Source: Methylophaga thalassica MP
GTDB lineage: Bacteria; Pseudomonadota; Gammaproteobacteria; Nitrosococcales; Methylophagaceae
Assembly (NCBI RefSeq): GCF_000214595.1
Contig: NZ_AFIG01000001.1
Coordinates: 1,344,382 to 1,408,381 of the forward strand
DNA: 64,000 nucleotides
Direction of reading: 5' to 3'
Positions within the stretch are counted from its first letter, which is position 1; each line of letters begins with the position of its first letter. A model generated the notes under the pieces. It ran no database searches. It worked only from the letters and a program-made list of their open reading frames with translations, and had not been told where the DNA came from. Both the position numbers and the translations under genes were made by a program. This document shows, piece by piece, positions 1-8,082 of the stretch.

Positions 1-1
1 C

Positions 2-2545
2 CCACCTGGTGAAAAGAAACCGGATGGTAGCATTGAATACCCTGTCGCTTACTTTTGGGAGGATGTGTGCCAACCCGATGCATGGTTACGCATATTCCAT
101 AGCTTTGTGTATGTAGAGAAAAAAGATGTGGTTGATATTCATGGCAATTGGTCCAAAAAAGAAACGCTCATTTTTCCGCGTTTTCATCAATGGACGGCAG
201 TGAATAACATGATTGCAGATGCCCGCAAGAACGGTGCAGGCATGACCTATCTGGCTGACCATAGCGCCGGATCAGGCAAGACCAGTACTATTTCATGGAC
301 GGCTCATGATTTAGTGAAATTACGGGAAGACAATGGCGATGCGGTATTTAACAGTGTCATTATTGTAACCGACCGTAATGTATTAGATGGGCAACTACAA
401 GATGCTGTAAAGCAAATTGACCATCAGTTTGGTGTGATTGCTGCGATAGATCGACAGAAGTCATCGCAATCAAAAAGCAAGCAACTTTCAGAGGCCTTGA
501 TCAATGGTACACCTATAGTTGTGGTCACTATTCAGACCTTCCCTTACGCCATGGAAGCAGTTATTACCGACAAGGCACTTAAGGGTAAGCGCTTTGCTGT
601 GATTATCGATGAAGCCCATAATTCTCAAACAGGTTCTACCGCCGCCAAATTACAGACCGCTCTTGGGATGAGTGGGCACGGAAAAATGTCCAGCATGACT
701 GTGGATGAACTGTTAGAGCAACTGCAAAAATCACGTGCTCGGCCCGACAACATTAGCTACTTCGCGTTTACAGGTACACCTAAACACGCGACCTTAATGC
801 TCTTTGGTCGACCTGAAGACACGTCAAATCCGACATCAAAAGAAAATCCACCCAAAGCTTTTCACAAGTACACCATGCGACAAGCAATTGAAGAAGGCTT
901 TATCCTTGATGTTTTAAAAGGATACGTACCGTATCAAACCGCCTTTAATCTGTCGAAACAGCTTGAAGACAGTAAGCGTGTGAGTGGTAAGGCAGCAAAA
1001 CGTGCATTAGCTCAATGGATGGCACTACATCCGACCAATGTTACTCAGAAAGTCCAATTCATTATTGAGCATTTCTCTAAAAACGTGGCGCACCGTTTAG
1101 ATGGGAAGGCGAAGGCAATGGTTGTAACGAGTTCACGAGCTGCCGCTATTCGCTACAAGAAAGCGTTTGACCGTTATATTGAATTACATAGCGAATACAG
1201 TTTCATCCATTCGTTGGTAGCCTTTTCTGGCAAAATGACTGGAAAACAGGTGATGCACAATGATGATGAGGCTTTTGAAGAGGTATTCGTTATTGACGAA
1301 AACGAGGAATTTACCGAACAAAGCATGAATCCTGATGTACAAGGTCAAGACTTACGCTTTGCGTTTGATCGCCCTGAATATAGAGTGATGCTAGTTGCTG
1401 ACAAATTCCAAACGGGATTTGATCAACCGAAGTTAGTGGCAATGTATGTCGATAAAAAAATTGCTAACCACGTCGAAATTGTGCAGACGTTTTCACGTTT
1501 GAACCGCATGGCTCCAGGAAAAGATGAAGTATTCATAATCGACTTTGTGAATGATCCGGCCAATGTACGGTATGCCTTCTCACTCTATGACGACGGTGCG
1601 CATATCGATGATGTTCAAGAACTGAATGTGGTTTATGAAATAAAAGAGCGGTTGGACGAACATGGCCTTTACAGCGAGAAAGACTTGATCGCTTTCAAAG
1701 AAGCCCGCTTCAAAACCATTCGCGATATTACTCACTCTCAAACTCCGCAACACAAGGCGCTTTATGCGGCAACAGAAGCTGCTACTCGTCTTTATAATGA
1801 AAAAATGAAAATGCTTCGCGATGCGATGGCAACGTGGGAGGGGGCTTTTGAAAAGGCTCGTGCGCAAGGTGATGAAGCAGGGATGAAATCAGCAGATCAT
1901 CATCAAGATGAATATGCAGAGCAGATTAAATCCTTATTGGGTTTTAAGTCGGATCTAGGGCGCTTCTGCCGAACCTATTCTTATGTGGCACAACTTATTG
2001 ATTTTGGAGATCCAGAGCTTGAGAATTTTGCTGCTTTTTCTAAGTTATTGCAAAAGCGATTGCACAATGAAGCCCCTGAAACTGTAGATTTGAAAGGACT
2101 GGTTCTTACAGGTTTTGATATTAAAGGGCGTGTTGTTGAACCTATTGAGGATGAAGACAAGCCGGTTTTAGAACCTGTCGGCCCCGGTGGTGGTGGAGGT
2201 GCAGGAGACAAGCCCAAATTTGTGCAAGAAATCATTGAAAAGCTCAATAGTTTGTTTGGGGAGGCTACGCCTATTCGAGATCAGGTTGCATTTGTTAACC
2301 AAATTAAGTCAATTGCCGGTGAAAGTGACGTGGTTATGGCTCAGGTTGAGAGCAACACGCGAGAACAGGCGCTAAAAGGTAATTTACCTGGCGCAGTACA
2401 ACAAGCTGTTGTTCGTGCGCTTACTAGCCATCAGAAACTTGCCACACAGGTACTTAAATCAGATCGCCAAGGGATGTCAGCTCTGGTCGATGTGATTTAT
2501 GAAATGCTTAGAGATGGTAAAAATATAGATTTGGATTTGGACTAG
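2..2545 (+). CDS. hsdR: Type I restriction enzyme, R (motor/endonuclease) subunit, 5' end outside window
   Basis: This is the DNA translocase and cleavage subunit of a type I restriction-modification system. The frame is open to the window edge, so the N-terminal PD-(D/E)xK nuclease domain lies outside; the GTG at 65 is internal and not a real start. Counting from that GTG codon as residue 1, the SF2 helicase motifs run in order: Q-like motif FPRFHQ (37-42), Walker A HSAGSGKT (66-73), DEAH box (182-185), FTGTP motif III (235-239), and motifs V/VI near 450-490 (ADKFQTGFDQP, QTFSRLNR). A glycine-rich linker and a helical C-terminal domain follow. About 850 residues are visible; the family is usually 1000-1100. 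hsdM and hsdS should lie upstream. A transposase starts 4 bases after the stop. Confidence 0.93.
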   Translation, partial: PPGEKKPDGSIEYPVAYFWEDVCQPDAWLRIFHSFVYVEKKDVVDIHGNWSKKETLIFPRFHQWTAVNNMIADARKNGAGMTYLADHSAGSGKTSTISWTAHDLVKLREDNGDAVFNSVIIVTDRNVLDGQLQDAVKQIDHQFGVIAAIDRQKSSQSKSKQLSEALINGTPIVVVTIQTFPYAMEAVITDKALKGKRFAVIIDEAHNSQTGSTAAKLQTALGMSGHGKMSSMTVDELLEQLQKSRARPDNISYFAFTGTPKHATLMLFGRPEDTSNPTSKENPPKAFHKYTMRQAIEEGFILDVLKGYVPYQTAFNLSKQLEDSKRVSGKAAKRALAQWMALHPTNVTQKVQFIIEHFSKNVAHRLDGKAKAMVVTSSRAAAIRYKKAFDRYIELHSEYSFIHSLVAFSGKMTGKQVMHNDDEAFEEVFVIDENEEFTEQSMNPDVQGQDLRFAFDRPEYRVMLVADKFQTGFDQPKLVAMYVDKKIANHVEIVQTFSRLNRMAPGKDEVFIIDFVNDPANVRYAFSLYDDGAHIDDVQELNVVYEIKERLDEHGLYSEKDLIAFKEARFKTIRDITHSQTPQHKALYAATEAATRLYNEKMKMLRDAMATWEGAFEKARAQGDEAGMKSADHHQDEYAEQIKSLLGFKSDLGRFCRTYSYVAQLIDFGDPELENFAAFSKLLQKRLHNEAPETVDLKGLVLTGFDIKGRVVEPIEDEDKPVLEPVGPGGGGGAGDKPKFVQEIIEKLNSLFGEATPIRDQVAFVNQIKSIAGESDVVMAQVESNTREQALKGNLPGAVQQAVVRALTSHQKLATQVLKSDRQGMSALVDVIYEMLRDGKNIDLDLD

Positions 2546-2549
2546 CCTG

Positions 2550-3818
2550 ATGCTTGATTTACTAAATCTACCGGGTATTAAACCGGTGGATATGTATAAA
2601 GAGAGCAAGGCGCTAATCATTGTAGCCGTGGCCGACGAGGTCTGTGCGCCAATGTGCCCAGATTGCAAAATTCCAATGCACAAGCATGGAACTCGCAAGA
2701 ACAAGTTCTCTGACACCCCACTATATATGGAACCAGTCCGGCTTGAAGTGCAAAGACCGCGTTTTCGTTGTGAAAGCTGCGGAAAAATGGCTATGCCTGA
2801 ACTGAGTTTTCTGGATGATAAGCGTCGAGCAACTAAACGGTTGGTCGATGTTATTCGTCAACAGTGCCTCGGCACCACATTTAGGGCATTAGCAGACCAA
2901 ACTGGCGTCGCTGTTAATACAGTAAAAAATATTGCGCATGACTTGATTGATGAATTAGAACAAACGGTTTGTTACGAAACGCCGGTTATCATGGGCATTG
3001 ATGAGGTTAACTTGGCCGGAGGTTATCGATGCGTTATCACAAACCTTGCGACTAACAACGTATTTGAAATGCTGGAACAGCGTACGCAAGACCACCTGAA
3101 ACCATTTTTTAAGGAATTGCCTAACCGTGAAAAAGTCGAATGGGTATGCACCGATATGTGGCGTCCATTTAAACGGTCTTTTGCTGAATTTTTGCCAAAC
3201 GCAAAGTTGGTAATTGATAAGTTTCATGTTGTTAAAATGGCATCTGAAGCATTAGAAGAAGAGCGTAAAAAATATCAGGTACAGCTTAGTAAGGAAGATA
3301 GAATTAATGTCAAAAAATCAATCCGATGGCTGACGCTTAAGCGACCCGCTAACCTGACTCCTGCTGAACATAAGGCTCTTGCTATCGTGCGTGAGCAAAT
3401 ACCAGAATTGTCCATTGCTTATGATTTCAAAGAAAGCTTCTTTGCTATCTATGATGAACCAGACAAGCAAAAAGCTCAGAACGCATTTGAGGCATGGAAA
3501 AATAGTTTACCTGACGATGGCATGGAGCCTTTCAAAAAGCTTGTCAAAACCGTTCACAACCACTATGAAGATATTTTTGCTTATTGGGATGCACCGTTCC
3601 CAATAACTAATGCCTACACAGAAGGCTTGAACGGATTGATCAAGATGTCTAATCGACTTGGGCGTGGCTATAGCTATGAGATCATTCGCGCAAAGACACT
3701 ATATTCGTCAGAAGCCCGCAAGGTTGGTAGCGGTATCCGTTCTGGTCGTGGAAAGGTTGAGTATGGGCCACATATACCTACGCTTGTTAAGCAGGTTGAA
3801 AGTGGTGAATTAGATTAA
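2550..3818 (+). CDS. ISL3-family-like DDE transposase
   Basis: Full-length (422 aa) transposase of the ISL3 type. The N-terminal zinc-finger-like region has C36-x2-C39 and C74-x2-C77, followed by a helix-turn-helix near 108-135 and a DDE core. The likely catalytic residues are D151 (GIDEV), D202 (CTDMWRPF) and E358 (AYTEGLNG). The frame is intact. The ATG lies 4 bases after the hsdR stop, and the next gene, the TIR protein, begins 38 bases after its stop. I searched about 70 bases on each side by eye and found no inverted repeat pair or direct repeat that would define element ends. It may be an IS with degraded ends, or a captured transposase expressed from the host operon. Confidence 0.9.
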   Translation: MLDLLNLPGIKPVDMYKESKALIIVAVADEVCAPMCPDCKIPMHKHGTRKNKFSDTPLYMEPVRLEVQRPRFRCESCGKMAMPELSFLDDKRRATKRLVDVIRQQCLGTTFRALADQTGVAVNTVKNIAHDLIDELEQTVCYETPVIMGIDEVNLAGGYRCVITNLATNNVFEMLEQRTQDHLKPFFKELPNREKVEWVCTDMWRPFKRSFAEFLPNAKLVIDKFHVVKMASEALEEERKKYQVQLSKEDRINVKKSIRWLTLKRPANLTPAEHKALAIVREQIPELSIAYDFKESFFAIYDEPDKQKAQNAFEAWKNSLPDDGMEPFKKLVKTVHNHYEDIFAYWDAPFPITNAYTEGLNGLIKMSNRLGRGYSYEIIRAKTLYSSEARKVGSGIRSGRGKVEYGPHIPTLVKQVESGELD

Positions 3819-3856
3819 GAACACACTAAATTATCAATAAAATGGAGAACTGATAT

Positions 3857-4228
3857 ATGGCTACTAAAAAAACGATATTTATAGCTTTTGCGATTGAAGA
3901 CGAGAGACAGCGGGATTTTTTAAAGGGTCAATCGTTAAATACCAACTCCCCTTTTGAATATATCGATATGTCTGTAAAAGAAGCTTACGACGCTGATTGG
4001 AAGGCCAAAGTAAGAACTCGCATTAAAAGGTCTGACGGTGTCATTGCACTTATTAGCAATAACTCATTGAAGTCAAGTGGTCAGAAGTGGGAAATAGCTT
4101 GTGCAAAAGAAGAAGGCAAAAAAGTTTTGGGAGTTTGGGCATACACGGATGACAGGACAAATGTAGAAGGTGTCAAAACTGTTGTTTGGACCTGGGATGC
4201 CATTAAAAATTTCATAGACAGTTTATAA
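3857..4228 (+). CDS. TIR-like (MTH538/DUF1863, ThsB-type) immune sensor
   Basis: A single-domain 123-aa TIR-like protein of the ThsB/MTH538 group. The first strand reads IFIAFAIED (7-15), a central strand [10 protein letters not shown] (61-70) follows, and W78-E79-I80 carries the glutamate expected to be catalytic for NAD+ processing. In Thoeris systems ThsB senses phage infection and makes a cyclic ADP-ribose-type signal. The start is preceded by GGAG. The caspase-like gene begins 11 bases after its stop, a spacing that implies co-transcription and matches the gene pair of type IV Thoeris, in which a TIR signal activates a caspase-like protease. The fold call is strong; the exact Thoeris type is inferred from the neighbour. 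Confidence 0.85.
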   Translation: MATKKTIFIAFAIEDERQRDFLKGQSLNTNSPFEYIDMSVKEAYDADWKAKVRTRIKRSDGVIALISNNSLKSSGQKWEIACAKEEGKKVLGVWAYTDDRTNVEGVKTVVWTWDAIKNFIDSL

Positions 4229-4239
4229 AGGACGAAATT

Positions 4240-5214
4240 ATGAGGATCGCTTTGATAGTAGGTGTTAACCATTACGAGCATGGGGGTCACCTATATGGAT
4301 GTGTGAATGACGCGCATTCCGTAAAAGCAATTTTGGAAAGACACGATGGCGGTTCTGTGAATTTTGATTGCCGATTGCTGACAGGAACAGGACCTAGCGA
4401 GACAGTTAAACGTGGTGATTTAAAAGACCAAATTACTGAATTATTTAAAGCAGATGCAGATATTGCTTTGTTCTATTTTGCTGGGCACGGTCATATTGAG
4501 GCTACGGGAGGTTATTTATTAACATCGGATGCTGCAAGAGGCGATGAAGGTGTTTCACTTACGGAAATACTGACAATTGCAAACAACTCCCCAGCCAAAA
4601 ACAAACTAATTATACTTGATAGTTGTCACTCAGGAATTGCTGGGACACCTCCTGAAGCTGGACAACTAGCGTCGCTTGCCGAAGGTGTGACAGTTTTAAC
4701 AGCTTCAACTAAAGACCAGTACGCTACAGAGCAAAATGGACGTGGAGTTTTTACCACGTTGTTGGTTGATGCACTAAGCGGTAGTGCAGCCAACTTAACA
4801 GGCGACATTACCCCAGGGAGTATTTATGCTCATATTGATCAATCTCTTGGGGCATGGGAACAACGCCCTGTTTTCAAAACAAACGTGAAGCAATTTGTGT
4901 CGTTAAGAAAATCCTCCCCTTCTATATCCATTGAGGATTTAAGAAAGATTACAACATTGTTCCCCACTCCTGGATATTCATTTCCTCTTGATCCTACGTT
5001 TGAACCTGAAATGAAAGGTAGGGATGAAGGAATGCCAAACCCAGTTGAAGAAAACACAAGAATATTTTCTGTACTTCAGAAATATAACCGATTAAACCTC
5101 CTTGTGCCTGACGGAGCGGATCATATGTGGAATGCTGCGATGGAAAGTAAATCGTGCAGGCTAACCGCTCTTGGTGAACACTATAGAAGGTTGGTTGAAA
5201 AGAATCGAATCTAA
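4240..5214 (+). CDS. Caspase-like (peptidase C14) protease, probable Thoeris effector
   Basis: A 324-aa caspase-fold protease. The catalytic dyad is visible as H83 in FAGHGH (80-85) and C129 in ILDSCHSG (125-132). The p20-like core covers about 1-215. A C-terminal domain of about 100 residues follows (FPLDPTFEP near 248-256, then a conserved LTALGEHY segment). In this context that domain may sense the TIR-made nucleotide, which is an inference. A good AAGGA ribosome site precedes the ATG. It is paired with the TIR gene 11 bases upstream. In type IV Thoeris, as I recall it, the signal unleashes broad proteolysis and stops infected cells. No signal peptide or membrane segment is seen, so it should act in the cytoplasm. 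Confidence 0.88.
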   Translation: MRIALIVGVNHYEHGGHLYGCVNDAHSVKAILERHDGGSVNFDCRLLTGTGPSETVKRGDLKDQITELFKADADIALFYFAGHGHIEATGGYLLTSDAARGDEGVSLTEILTIANNSPAKNKLIILDSCHSGIAGTPPEAGQLASLAEGVTVLTASTKDQYATEQNGRGVFTTLLVDALSGSAANLTGDITPGSIYAHIDQSLGAWEQRPVFKTNVKQFVSLRKSSPSISIEDLRKITTLFPTPGYSFPLDPTFEPEMKGRDEGMPNPVEENTRIFSVLQKYNRLNLLVPDGADHMWNAAMESKSCRLTALGEHYRRLVEKNRI

Positions 5215-5325
5215 TTACAATCGTCACATTTCCAACCAATATACAGGTTGTTTATTAGTGCTAATTCCCAGGGATTCCAACCAAACGATGATTAGTTTGA
5301 GCTATGTAATAATTGTTATCTAGGG

Positions 5326-7041
5326 TTGAATTCCAACCTCAGATTGCAAATAGCCGATAAAAAATTAAACTTTACCTCAATAGCTGAAATAAAAAAGAAA
5401 TACCTTTTTGACTCCAAGGATGACGGTGTCTCACGTTCATATATTTTCGGATATGAAAAAGATAATCCAAGCTACGAATACTTAAAAACAAAAATATTTT
5501 TGGAGAACTCAAGTTCTTCATACAAGAATGAAGAGACCATATACACGCACAACCTAGAGTTAGCTAAAAGCTTTTTTATTGCTAAATTAAGAAATCTTGA
5601 GTTTGATGAGATCGAAAGAGTCTACACAAAAGTAACTCAAAACTTCTTATTTAACATCTACGCAATTTCAAGAGACATTGATGTATTCGTTGCTTTTGAA
5701 ACAATGAATAATAGAGGCAAGGAACTATCTCACTTAGAGCTTCTAAAAAATAGATTAATTTATTTATCTACGAAATTTAATGTTGCTGATTACGAAAAAC
5801 AAATTCTACGAAGATTAATTAATGATAGTTGGAAATCTATTTATCATTATCTAGGTAAAAACAAACTCAAACCATTGAATGATGATTTATTTTTAGAAAA
5901 TCATTTTATACTTTATTTTGGTAATATTCTTAAAGATGAAATGGATGGTAGTCGGGGAATAAGGTACATACAGCGCCAATATAAATACTACTTCAAAGAC
6001 TATTTGCTCGAAGAAAAATTTACAGCGAAAAGCATTAACGCATCAACTGATGATAAAAATAAAAACCTCACACTAATAGAGGTAAAAAAATACGCTGAAA
6101 GCCTTAAAGAGTCTGTAGAAACTTGGTATCAAATTCTCAATCCGAATGATAGCTCTTATTCGACAGATGAAAAAGTATGGCTAGAAAAATTGTGCCGAAT
6201 TGGGATTGAACCAGTTGCTCCTCTAATAATGGTATTTTTCCAACAAGAAAAAAATACCCAACTGCGTATAAAATTACTTAAATCTTTAGAAAAATTCATG
6301 TTTTTTATATATCTAGTTAGGTATCAACATTTTTTAGACGTGGGTGCTTATCAGTTTCTTGAAATATCAGCAGAACTAACAACAGGAAAACTAACCCCAG
6401 AAAAAGCTTTAGAATCATTAAGCGAAAGAAATGAAAAATTAAAAAAAGACAAAAACTTAATTAACATAATAAAAGACTCATTTAAACGTAGCGGTTTTTA
6501 CAATTGGAGAGGTATAAAGTATTTCCTATATGAATATGATCTAAACTTAAAAAATGAATCTAAAACAAATAGAGATAAAATAAACTGGGATAATTTTATT
6601 ATTGAAGATGATAGTGATCACTACACTGTAGAACACATCTATCCGCAACGCCCGCGTAAAGAATGTTGGACCAAACTCTACAATATTTATTCCTCAAAAG
6701 AAAAAAGTGTATTGAGACACTCATTGGGTAATTTACTGCCTTTATCACGCGCTAAAAATTCAAGTTTCCAAAATAAATGCTTTAAAGACAAGTTGGGAAG
6801 TGAAGCCGTTAGAGTAGGGTTTAGGTACGGTTCTTATGCTGAAAATGAAGTTGCATGTAAAGACTCATGGACAGCTAACGATATCCTAGAAAGAGGGATC
6901 AAACTATTAAACTTCATGGAGTCACGTTGGGACATCAACATTGGTGAAACGTCCGAAAAAATCAAATTTTTAAATCTATCTTTCGTACTAAAAAAACGCA
7001 TATCCCCCTATTTAGATCAGAATAAAAGGTCAAAAAAATAA
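5326..7041 (+). pseudogene. 5'-truncated GmrSD/DUF262-DUF1524 type IV restriction-like gene
   Basis: The protein starts in the middle of a DUF262 domain. FVAFETMNNRGKELS (121-135) and the following LELLKNRLIYL are typical of the domain's end, but the usual upstream nucleotide-binding segment with its DGQQRLTT motif is missing, and an in-frame stop at 5293-5295 blocks extension. The C-terminal DUF1524 nuclease part is complete: EHIYP (436-440) with putative catalytic H437, then LGNLLPLS with conserved N and F residues (467-486). GmrSD-type enzymes cut modified phage DNA. The only start available is a TTG at 5326 without a good ribosome site. The stretch is strikingly AT-rich compared with its neighbours, which suggests transfer. 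I judge it a remnant rather than a working gene. Confidence 0.7.
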
Positions 7042-7086
7042 TTTATTCATAATCAAACAACTTTCAGTTTCCAACTCCCAAAGGAT

Positions 7087-7114
7087 TTAAGGCGGCCTGA
7101 AAAGACCGCCTTAA
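7087..7114. terminator. Strong hairpin between convergent genes
   Basis: Nine-bp perfect stem TTAAGGCGG / CCGCCTTAA with a 10-base loop. It lies between the + strand GmrSD remnant and the - strand membrane gene, where a bidirectional terminator would be expected. Neither side has a good T run, so intrinsic termination would be weak. Confidence 0.45.
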
Positions 7115-7156
7115 AAGAATCAAGGGGGTCAGCCAACTTGGTTTATCCGAAATACG

Positions 7157-7852
7157 TTATTTATCTTTCCTAATTAAATAGCTATCTAATAAAATCCAGA
7201 CCTCAACCTTACTATTGTATAGAGCAACTTTCTTATCATTGGCTGAGATAAGAATACCTTTTGCAATCACTTGATTATTTTTACTGGTATCGAGCAAATA
7301 CGTGCAGCTGCCAACTTTTTCTTCATTCTGACAACCAGATTTTGTATATATTTGCATTTGTTTTTCGGCATCATATTGACCACGTTGATAAGAAAATCCC
7401 ACCAACACTAATGCGATTGAAACAATGAGTATGGGATAAGCTAACCACGAAAAAAGCTCATTAGCCATCCCACCTAACTGACACCAATGCCACTGCGTGA
7501 TTCCAAATATTTTTTTACCTTGGTTTTCTTTGCTCAACGCTTTAAAAAGCCAATCTTTACTATTTTCTTTTGCATGTCGTGCAAACAAAAAAGCAGCTAA
7601 ACCACTAACCACTAGAAACACAAAGAAACCAAGAAAAAAAGGCCACTTAGTGAGTAACCATTCCGCACCTAAAACACCAATGTACCAACTTTCGACCAAT
7701 ACATCAGACATGTCTTTATTGATGAGCTCATGACTCAAACCAAACGTAAAAATATAACCGATATGGTAACTAAAGCCCGATAACAAGATACATGGCACAA
7801 CGAGTGCCACAGCCGATGCTGCTAATTTTAATAACCGCTCAAATTTTTCCAT
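7157..7852 (-). CDS. Uncharacterised inner-membrane protein
   Basis: I do not recognise a family. The 231-aa product has three clear hydrophobic segments at about 9-37, 70-92 and 134-153, with a basic, cytoplasm-like loop between the second and third. A C-terminal domain of about 75 residues follows, containing two cysteines (CQNE, GSCTYLL) and a beta-rich pattern ending in a basic tail. The start ATG has CAGGGA upstream. It stands alone, convergent with the defence island and separated from the next gene by a palindromic repeat. Its codon use looks like the metabolic genes rather than the AT-rich remnant. Confidence 0.75.
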   Translation of the reverse strand: MEKFERLLKLAASAVALVVPCILLSGFSYHIGYIFTFGLSHELINKDMSDVLVESWYIGVLGAEWLLTKWPFFLGFFVFLVVSGLAAFLFARHAKENSKDWLFKALSKENQGKKIFGITQWHWCQLGGMANELFSWLAYPILIVSIALVLVGFSYQRGQYDAEKQMQIYTKSGCQNEEKVGSCTYLLDTSKNNQVIAKGILISANDKKVALYNSKVEVWILLDSYLIRKDK

Positions 7853-7964
7853 ACAACACGTCCCTGTTTAGCTCAACTCGCTTTTATGTATTCATCAACA
7901 TAGAAAAAGCTAAGAATAATAAACACAACGCTTTTTGCATATCTATCAATCCACAATTTACGGT

Positions 7965-8074
7965 CTGTAGGTTGGGTTGAAGCATGAAACCCAACAAAAC
8001 GTCACATCAAATAACAACACACCTCATAAAATATCAAAATGTTGGGTTTCGCTATCACTCTACCCAACCTACAG
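7965..8074. repeat. 110-bp nested palindromic repeat (MITE/REP-like)
   Basis: The outer arms CTGTAGGTTGGGT (7965-7977) and ACCCAACCTACAG (8062-8074) are a perfect 13-bp inverted repeat. Inside them GAAACCCAACA (7986-7996) and TGTTGGGTTTC (8040-8050) form a second perfect 11-bp inverted repeat, which also repeats the core TTGGGT of the outer arm. Such GGTTGGGT/ACCCAACC elements recur in many gammaproteobacterial intergenic regions. No coding potential is supported here. It ends 9 bases before the stop codon of the molybdo-enzyme gene. Confidence 0.8.
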
Positions 8075-8082
8075 AAACTCCA

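Noticed and set aside
2480-3900. Insertion sequence with defined ends around the transposase
   Set aside because: I could not find terminal inverted repeats or a target duplication, so only the gene is reported.
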